Source: DATBLY01 sp036555125 (GTDB lineage: Bacteria > Actinomycetota > UBA4738 > HRBIN12). From it: a DNA stretch of 44,055 nucleotides. Shown piece by piece: positions 33,185-39,156 of the stretch. Location of the stretch: NCBI GenBank assembly GCA_036555125.1, contig DATBLY010000079.1:1-44055 (forward strand), written 5' to 3'. The first letter of the stretch is position 1; every line of letters starts with the position of its first letter. The notes under the pieces were generated by a model. That model searched no databases, was not told the DNA's origin, and was given only the letters and a program-made list of their open reading frames with translations. The position numbers were made by a program, and so were the translations under genes.

Positions 33185-33729
33185 GCGTGCTCCCGGCGAG
33201 CCACCTGCTCCTCCTTGGCTACCTGGGTCGTCCGCACGATCACGGCCATGATCGAGATCGCCGCGGCCGTCCACAGCGTCCACGACAGCGCCGCGAACCA
33301 CAGGCCGTAGACCACGAGGGCGTACCGGACCCCTCGGGTCACGTGGCTCTCCTCGACGGTGTAGCCGAGCGACGCGCCGCGCGCGCGGATGTAGGAGGAC
33401 AGGAAGCTGAAGCAGAGCGCGACGAGCGCGGCGGCCGCGATCCCGGTGTCGACGCCGTGCGCCGTCCACGCGATCGCGCCCAGGATCGCGCCGTCCCAAG
33501 CGCGGTCGGCGAGGGCGTCCAGCATCCGATCGAACGCGGCGCCGTCCCCGTGGTTCGCGCGGTGTCCCCCGAGCAGCAGCAGGACGGACGCGGCGGCGGC
33601 CGATGCGGCGGCCGCGTCGGCCCGGCCGGCGACGATCAAGGCGGCCGATGCCGCGGTCGCGGCGACGCCCGCCACCAGGACGACGCGCGTGAGCCACGTG
33701 CCGATCGGGAGCGGGGCGGCGGTCGCCAT
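33181..33729 (-). CDS. Degenerate CDP-alcohol phosphotransferase (PI/PIP synthase position)
   Basis: A 182-residue multi-helix membrane protein in the slot that PgsA/PI(P)-synthase holds in other Actinomycetota. The family motif D-X2-DG-X2-AR-X7-8-G-X3-D-X3-D reads here LLLGGHRAN....FDRMLDALAD. D1 is Leu51, D2 is Gly54, the Arg is Asn59 and the second Gly is Asp67; only D3 (Asp71) and D4 (Asp75) remain. The downstream SYIRARGASLGY block is conserved, so homology is clear. Loss of two metal ligands argues against normal catalysis. It could be a pseudo-enzyme, a partner subunit or a strongly altered transferase. ATG 33729 has TATCCT ending 6 nt upstream and no ribosome site. Confidence 0.82.
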   Translation of the reverse strand: MATAAPLPIGTWLTRVVLVAGVAATAASAALIVAGRADAAAASAAAASVLLLLGGHRANHGDGAAFDRMLDALADRAWDGAILGAIAWTAHGVDTGIAAAALVALCFSFLSSYIRARGASLGYTVEESHVTRGVRYALVVYGLWFAALSWTLWTAAAISIMAVIVRTTQVAKEEQVARREHA

Positions 33730-33734
33730 ACCCG

Positions 33735-33741
33735 TAGGATA
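33735..33741. promoter_or_regulatory. Overlapping divergent -10 elements (pgsA-like gene and EF-G2)
   Basis: The heptamer TAGGATA contains TAGGAT on the plus strand (33735-33740) and TATCCT on the minus strand (33741-33736), so both fit TANNNT and share five base pairs. The minus element ends 6 nt before the ATG at 33729 (leaderless). The plus element would start an mRNA near 33747 with an AAGGAG site 5 nt before the GTG at 33774. The whole divergent region is 44 nt. No -35 is clear on either strand. Confidence 0.5.
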
Positions 33742-33773
33742 GGGCCCCGCAGTCAGGCCCCGAAGGAGAACCC

Positions 33774-35864
33774 GTGAACAGCTACGAGGCGAAGGACATC
33801 CGCAACGTCCTGCTGGTCGGCCACGGCGGTTCGGGCAAGACGTCGCTGCTCGAAGCGATGCTCTTCACGTCCGGCGCGATCACCCGGATGGGGACGGTGG
33901 AGGACGGGAGCACGGTCTCGGACCACGATCCCGACGAGCAGCGAAAGGGCATCTCCGTGTCGCTCTCGATGGCTCCGGTCGAATGGAACGGGGTGAAGAT
34001 CAACGTCCTGGATGCGCCCGGGTACGCGGACTTCGTCGGCGACCTGCGTTCGGCGATCCGCGCGGCCGATGCGGTGATCGTGGTCGTGAGCGCGGTGGAC
34101 GGGGTCGAGGTCCAGACCGAGGCCGCCTGGGAGCTCGCCGTCGAGGCCGGTCTGCCCCGAGCGATCTTCGTCAACAAGCTCGACCGCGAGCGCGCCTCGT
34201 TCGAGGACACGTTGGCGCAGCTCGTCTCGTCCTTCGGGAACCAGGTCGCCCCGCTCGAGCTCCCGATCGGACAGGAGCACGAGTTCCGCGGCGTGGCGGA
34301 CCTGCTCCACGAGAAGGCCGACCTGTATCCGTCCGGCCCGATCGCCCAGGAGGGCGAGTGGCCCGACGAGCTGCACGCGATGGCCGACCCGGCGCGCGAG
34401 AAGCTGATGGAGGCCGTCGCGGAGGCCGATGACGACCTGATCGAGAAGTACCTCGAGGACGGAACGCTCGACGAGTCGGAGATCGTGACCGGTGTCAAGG
34501 AGGGCTTCGCACGCGGGCGGATCGCTCCGGTGATCTGCGGCTCGGCGACGAAGGCGATCGGTGTCGATCGACTGCTCGCGTTCATCGCCGAGGAGTTCCC
34601 CTCCCCGATCGATCGTGGACCGGTCGAGGTGCACGGCAAGGGCGGCGAGCCGAAGGAACGCGGCTGCGACCCGAGCGCACCGCTGACCGCCTTCGTGTTC
34701 AAGACGGTGTCGGACCCGTTCGTCGGACACATCACGATGTTCCGGGTCTTCTCGGGTCGCGTGCGGCCGGATTCCACCGTCTACGACGCCACACAGGGAG
34801 CCGACGAGCGGGTGGGCCAGCTGTTCGCGCTGCGGGGCAAGGACCACGAAAGCGTGTCGGAGGTCTCGGCCGGCGATATCGGCGCCGTGGCCAAGCTCCA
34901 GCACACGCATACGGGCGACACGTTCTCCACGAAGGACGACCCGGTGCAGCTGCCGTCGATCGAGCTCCCGGAGCCCCTGCTCGCCTACGCGATCGAGCCG
35001 AAGACGAAGGGCGACGAGGACAAGCTCTCGACCGGGCTCGCCCGTCTCCGCGAGGAGGATCCCACGCTCCGCGTGTCACGGTCCGACGAGACGCACGAGA
35101 CCGTGATGTACGGGATGGGCGAGGCCCACCTCGAGGTCCAGATCGAGCGGCTGAAGCGGAAGTTCGGCGTCGAGGTCACGACGCGCCCGGCGAAGATCGC
35201 CTATCGGGAGACGATCCGCGGCCGCGCCAAGGGACTCGGTCGTCACGTGAAACAGACCGGCGGCCATGGGCAGTACGCGGTGTGCAACATCGAGATCGAG
35301 CCGCTCCCCCGCGGGGAAGGGTTCGTGTACGAGAGCAAGATCTTCGGCGGCGCGATCCCCCAGCAGTTCATCCCCTCGATCGAGAAGGGGATCGTCAAGA
35401 CGATGACCGATGGGGTCGTGTCGGGCAACCCGATGGTCGACGTGAAGGTGACGTTGGTCGACGGGAAGTTCCACTCCGTGGACTCCTCCGACATGGCCTT
35501 CCAGATCGCGGGATCCCTCGCGCTGAAGGAGGCGGTCGAGGCGGCCGGCGTCGTGATCCTGGAGCCGATCGTCGAACTCGAGGTGGTCGTGCCCGAGTCC
35601 TTCACCGGCGACGTGATGGGCGACCTCAACGCGAAGCGGGGCAAGATCCAAGGCATGGAGCAGATCGGCGGTGGGAAGCAGCGGATCCGGGCGCTGGTCC
35701 CGCAGGCGGAGGTCGCTCGCTACGTGATCGACCTCCGATCGATGACGGGGGGCCGCGGGGCGTTCGCCATGCGCGTCTCCCACTACGAGGAGCTGCCGCA
35801 GCACCTGGCGCAGAAGGTGATCGACGACTACGTCAGAGCCCGCGAGGAGGCGCAGAAGAAGTAG
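33774..35864 (+). CDS. Elongation factor G-like protein EF-G2 (FusA2 type)
   Basis: A 696-residue translational GTPase with the five EF-G domains. G1 is GHGGSGKT (residues 16-23), G3 DAPGY, G4 NKLD and G5 CGSATKAIG; domain IV has GHGQYAVCNIEIEPL and the tip SVDSSDMAFQIAG. The Gly-Gly-Ser P-loop in place of the canonical EF-G sequence and the shortened switch region point to the EF-G2/FusA2 branch, whose role is less well defined than that of EF-G. GTG 33774 follows AAGGAG by 5 nt. It is the only plus-strand gene in the window. It sits, with a hydrolase behind it, inside the otherwise conserved thrS-HIT-pgsA block, so it is probably an insertion into that block. Confidence 0.93.
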   Translation: MNSYEAKDIRNVLLVGHGGSGKTSLLEAMLFTSGAITRMGTVEDGSTVSDHDPDEQRKGISVSLSMAPVEWNGVKINVLDAPGYADFVGDLRSAIRAADAVIVVVSAVDGVEVQTEAAWELAVEAGLPRAIFVNKLDRERASFEDTLAQLVSSFGNQVAPLELPIGQEHEFRGVADLLHEKADLYPSGPIAQEGEWPDELHAMADPAREKLMEAVAEADDDLIEKYLEDGTLDESEIVTGVKEGFARGRIAPVICGSATKAIGVDRLLAFIAEEFPSPIDRGPVEVHGKGGEPKERGCDPSAPLTAFVFKTVSDPFVGHITMFRVFSGRVRPDSTVYDATQGADERVGQLFALRGKDHESVSEVSAGDIGAVAKLQHTHTGDTFSTKDDPVQLPSIELPEPLLAYAIEPKTKGDEDKLSTGLARLREEDPTLRVSRSDETHETVMYGMGEAHLEVQIERLKRKFGVEVTTRPAKIAYRETIRGRAKGLGRHVKQTGGHGQYAVCNIEIEPLPRGEGFVYESKIFGGAIPQQFIPSIEKGIVKTMTDGVVSGNPMVDVKVTLVDGKFHSVDSSDMAFQIAGSLALKEAVEAAGVVILEPIVELEVVVPESFTGDVMGDLNAKRGKIQGMEQIGGGKQRIRALVPQAEVARYVIDLRSMTGGRGAFAMRVSHYEELPQHLAQKVIDDYVRAREEAQKK

Positions 35865-35867
35865 GGC

Positions 35868-36698
35868 TCAGCCGCGGGGCCTGAACTCGTCGAGGAACGG
35901 CAGCAGCGCGGCATCGAACGCCGCCGGTTCGCGCAGGTTCACCACGTGGTCGGCGCCGGGGATCGTCACCCTGCGCGCATCCGGCACCGCCGCGGCGATC
36001 AGCTGGCCGATCCTCCGCATGTCCGGGGGATCGAGCTCGGCTTCGATCACGAGGGTGGGGACGGCGATCTCGCCGAGCCGGCGCGCGGCCGGCGGCTCGA
36101 GCTCCTCGGCGCCGCTCTCGTCCATCGTGAGCTCGTGCAGGTTGTCGAACGCGATCCGCCGGATCGCCCTGCCGGCCGGATCGTCGGTCCCTCGCGGCGC
36201 CCAGATCTCGAGCTGGAGCTCCCGTGCGCGCTCGAGATCGCCGGCGGCGATCGCCGCCTCGATCGGGGCGTCGCGCTCCGCCCACCAGTCGTCCTCCTCG
36301 GCGGTGGACTCGAAGCCACCGAGCCCCGCCGCGACCGGCACCAGCGCCCACGTCCGATCGGGCTCGGTCAGCGCCGCATCGATCGCGATCGCGCCGCCCA
36401 TCGAGCATCCGACGAGCGCCGTTCGCTCCACGCCCGCCGCGTCGAGCACCGCGAACAGGTCGCGGACGTTCGAGAAGCGCTCATCGCCCAGGCGGCTGGA
36501 CCGGCCGTAGCCTCGCAGGTCGTACCGGGTCACGCGGTACCCCGCGTCGACGAGCACCGGCATCTGCGGATCCCAGGTGCGAGCGTCCCACAGGCCGGGA
36601 TGGATCAGGAGGACGTCCGGCCCGGACCCGCGGGTCTCGAACCAGAGCCGCCCGTCGGGAACGTCGAGGACGCCCGAGGTCGGGGGGCTCCCGGTCAC
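35868..36698 (-). CDS. Alpha/beta-hydrolase fold protein
   Basis: A 276-residue hydrolase. The nucleophile elbow is VGCSMGGA with Ser99, the likely acid is the Asp of EAELDPPD, and the His is in GADHVVNLREP. The HPGLWDARTW region forms the oxyanion hole. No substrate-specific feature is evident; relatives include esterases and 3-oxoadipate enol-lactonase-like enzymes. GTG 36698 overlaps the HIT stop by 4 nt (GTGA), so it is read with thrS and HIT. Its end is 3 nt from the convergent EF-G2 stop. Confidence 0.9.
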   Translation of the reverse strand: MTGSPPTSGVLDVPDGRLWFETRGSGPDVLLIHPGLWDARTWDPQMPVLVDAGYRVTRYDLRGYGRSSRLGDERFSNVRDLFAVLDAAGVERTALVGCSMGGAIAIDAALTEPDRTWALVPVAAGLGGFESTAEEDDWWAERDAPIEAAIAAGDLERARELQLEIWAPRGTDDPAGRAIRRIAFDNLHELTMDESGAEELEPPAARRLGEIAVPTLVIEAELDPPDMRRIGQLIAAAVPDARRVTIPGADHVVNLREPAAFDAALLPFLDEFRPRG

Positions 36699-37183
36699 GC
36701 GTCGAACACCGCCTTCAACCGCTCGTAGGTCTCGGCGAGGAGCTCGGGCAGCACGCGCGTGTTCCCCACCACGGGCATGAAGTTCGAGTCGCCGCCCCAG
36801 CGCGGGATCACGTGCCAGTGCAGGTGATCCGGGATCCCGGCCCCGGCGGCGCGGCCGAGGTTCAGCCCGACGTTGAACCCGTGCGGGGCGGACGCCTCGC
36901 GCAGCACGCCGACGGAACGGCGGATCAACGCCGCGATCTCTCCGCTCTCCGCGTCGGTGAGCGCCTCCAGGTCGCCCTCGTGGCGGACCGGGAGCACCAA
37001 CAGATGGCCGGGGTTGTACGGGTACTTCGCGAGCGTGACCCAGGCGGTCTCCCCCACGAAGAGCGGACCGGGCTGACCCTCCAGCCCGTCCGCCAGCAGG
37101 GTGCAGAAGACGCAGGCCCCGTCCGGTCCGTCCTTGGGCTCGCGGATGTACTCCATCCGCCAGGGGCTCCAGAGCTGGTCCAC
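36695..37183 (-). CDS. HIT-family hydrolase (AP4A phosphorylase-like)
   Basis: A 162-residue histidine-triad protein with the catalytic HLHWHVIPRW and an N-terminal zinc-type CVFC (Cys24, Cys27). It opens DQLWSPWRMEYI, which is the form seen in actinobacterial HIT proteins downstream of thrS, some of which split diadenosine polyphosphates. GTG 37183 lies 5 nt past the thrS stop; the much longer open frame upstream is shadow of thrS. A coupling to thrS is plausible since synthetases make AP4A. Confidence 0.93.
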   Translation of the reverse strand: MDQLWSPWRMEYIREPKDGPDGACVFCTLLADGLEGQPGPLFVGETAWVTLAKYPYNPGHLLVLPVRHEGDLEALTDAESGEIAALIRRSVGVLREASAPHGFNVGLNLGRAAGAGIPDHLHWHVIPRWGGDSNFMPVVGNTRVLPELLAETYERLKAVFDA

Positions 37184-37188
37184 GGGCG

Positions 37189-39120
37189 CTAGCCGCCGAG
37201 GGCTATCGGCTCGACCGAGCGGGAGCGCGCCTCGCGCGTCAACCCCTCGAGCAACGCGTCGAGGTCGACCCCGCCCGTCTCGGTCCCGGTCCGGTCGCGC
37301 ACCGTGTACGTGCCGGCCTCGATGTCGCGATCCCCGACGACGACCGTGTACGGGGCCTTCATGAGCTGGGCGTTGCGGATCTTCTTGCCGACGGACTCCT
37401 TGGCGTCGTCCACGAACGGACGCAGGCCGGCCTCGCGCGCGCGCTCGGCCAGGGATTCGCAGTGCGGGACGTGCCGGTCGGCGACCGGGACGAACCGGAT
37501 CTGCTCCGGAGAGAGCCACAACGGGAACGCTCCGGCGTAGTGCTCGATCAGGACGCCGCTGAACCGCTCCAACGACCCGAGGATCGCGCGATGGACCATC
37601 ACGGGCCGGTGGCGCTGGTTGTCCTCCCCCACGTACTCCATGTCGAAGCGCTCCGGCAGGGCGAAGTCGCACTGCACCGTGGTCAGCTGCCACAGGCGCC
37701 CGATCGCGTCGTGGAAGTGGAAGTCGACCTTCGGCCCGTAGAACGCGCCTTCGCCCTCCGCGGGCGTGTACTCGAGACCGGACTTCTCGAGCGCGTTCGT
37801 GAGCGCCTCGGTGGCACGCGCGGCCATCGCCTCGTCGACGATCGTCTGACCCGGCAGCGTCGACAGGTTCACGACGGGGTCGCTGAAGCCGAACGTCCCC
37901 AGGATCTCGAGCGTCAGGTCGAACACCCCGAGGATCTCGTCGATCAGCTGATCCTCGCGGCAGATGATGTGCGAATCGTCCTGCGTCAGCCCGCGCGCGC
38001 GCAGCAATCCGTGCAGGACCCCGAGCCGCTCGTACCGATAGACGGTCCCGAGCTCCGCGTACCGGAGCGGCAGGTCGCGGTAGGAGCGGACCGCGGACTT
38101 GTACACGAGCACGTGGAACGGGCAGTTCATCGGCTTGACGAAGTAGCCGGGGTCGCCCTCGTGGCGCATCTCCGGATACATGTTCTCGGCGTACTTGGCC
38201 GTGTGGCCGCTCGTGTCCCACAGCACCCGGCGGGCGACGTGGGGGGACTGGACGAGGTCGTACCCGCGCTGCAGGTGGAGGTCGCGGACGTAGTCCTCGA
38301 GCTCCTTGCGGAAGATCCCGCCGCGCGGGTGCCAGATCGCGAGCCCCGGACCGAGCTCCTCCGGGAACGAGAAGAGGTCGAGCTGCCGCCCGAGCCTGCG
38401 GTGGTCCCGCCGCTCTGCCTCCTCCATGCGCGCCAGGTGTGCCTCGAGCTCCTCCTCGGTCGCCCAGGCCGTCCCGGAGATCCGGGTGAGCATCGGCCGA
38501 GACTCGTCGCCGCGCCAGTACGCGCCGGCGACCGAGGTCAGGCGGAACGCACCGATCCGACCCGTGGACGCGACGTGGGGACCCAGGCAGAGATCGGCCC
38601 ACCCATCGTTGCGATAGAGCGAGACCCGCTCGTCGGCGCCGACCTCACCGTCCTCGCCCAGCCCGTCGAGGATCTCGTGCTTGTACGGCTGGTCGGCGAG
38701 GCGTGCCCGGGCCTCGTCGCGCGAGACCTCCTCGCGGACGAACGGTTGGTCTGCCCCGACGATCCTGCGCATCCGCTCCTCGATCCGGGGCAGGTCGTCG
38801 GTCGAGAGCGACCCCGGCAGCTCGAAGTCGTAGTAGAAGCCGTGCTCGACCGCCGGGCCGATCGCGTACTTCGTCCCGGGGAACAGGTCGCACACGGCCT
38901 GCGCCAGGACGTGCGCCGCCGAGTGCCGCAGCACGTGGAGACCGTCCGGCTCGTCGGCACGGACCGGCTCGGCGGCCACGTCGTCGAGCGGCACGAACGA
39001 CAGATCCACCAGCACCTCGCCGACGCGCGCCGCGATCGCCTCCGGGGGCAACACCGACCCGATCGGCTCGCCCTCGGGCAGGTCGACGTCGGATCCGGAT
39101 CCGAGGCGGACGTGCGGCAT
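37189..39120 (-). CDS. thrS: Threonyl-tRNA synthetase
   Basis: A class II synthetase of 643 residues. It has an N-terminal TGS domain, the N2 editing domain (HSAAHVLAQAV) that clears Ser-tRNA-Thr, the catalytic core with the zinc Cys in MNCPFHVLVY and RYAELGTVYRYE, and the C-terminal anticodon-binding domain (VPVADRHVPHCESLAERARE). I chose ATG 39120 because TATGAT (39128-39133) ends exactly 7 nt upstream and the TGS domain begins at once. An in-frame ATG at 39132, inside that hexamer, would add MIPG and is the start most gene callers would pick. It heads thrS-HIT-hydrolase. Confidence 0.97.
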   Translation of the reverse strand: MPHVRLGSGSDVDLPEGEPIGSVLPPEAIAARVGEVLVDLSFVPLDDVAAEPVRADEPDGLHVLRHSAAHVLAQAVCDLFPGTKYAIGPAVEHGFYYDFELPGSLSTDDLPRIEERMRRIVGADQPFVREEVSRDEARARLADQPYKHEILDGLGEDGEVGADERVSLYRNDGWADLCLGPHVASTGRIGAFRLTSVAGAYWRGDESRPMLTRISGTAWATEEELEAHLARMEEAERRDHRRLGRQLDLFSFPEELGPGLAIWHPRGGIFRKELEDYVRDLHLQRGYDLVQSPHVARRVLWDTSGHTAKYAENMYPEMRHEGDPGYFVKPMNCPFHVLVYKSAVRSYRDLPLRYAELGTVYRYERLGVLHGLLRARGLTQDDSHIICREDQLIDEILGVFDLTLEILGTFGFSDPVVNLSTLPGQTIVDEAMAARATEALTNALEKSGLEYTPAEGEGAFYGPKVDFHFHDAIGRLWQLTTVQCDFALPERFDMEYVGEDNQRHRPVMVHRAILGSLERFSGVLIEHYAGAFPLWLSPEQIRFVPVADRHVPHCESLAERAREAGLRPFVDDAKESVGKKIRNAQLMKAPYTVVVGDRDIEAGTYTVRDRTGTETGGVDLDALLEGLTREARSRSVEPIALGG

Positions 39121-39127
39121 GCCGGGA

Positions 39128-39133
39128 ATCATA
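39128..39133 (-). promoter_or_regulatory. -10 element (TATGAT) of a probably leaderless thrS promoter
   Basis: TATGAT on the minus strand is one base from the consensus TATAAT and ends 7 nt before ATG 39120, which fits a transcript beginning at the start codon. The alternative ATG at 39132 lies inside this element. No T-box leader is present: the gap to the upstream gene is about 24-36 nt. Confidence 0.55.
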
Positions 39134-39156
39134 CGGCCCGGCCTCCGGCGTCCCGG

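Noticed and set aside
33550..33575. Frameshift as the cause of the degenerate CDP-alcohol phosphotransferase motif
   Set aside because: The frame reads through both flanking conserved blocks with normal spacing, so substitutions rather than a shift explain the loss.
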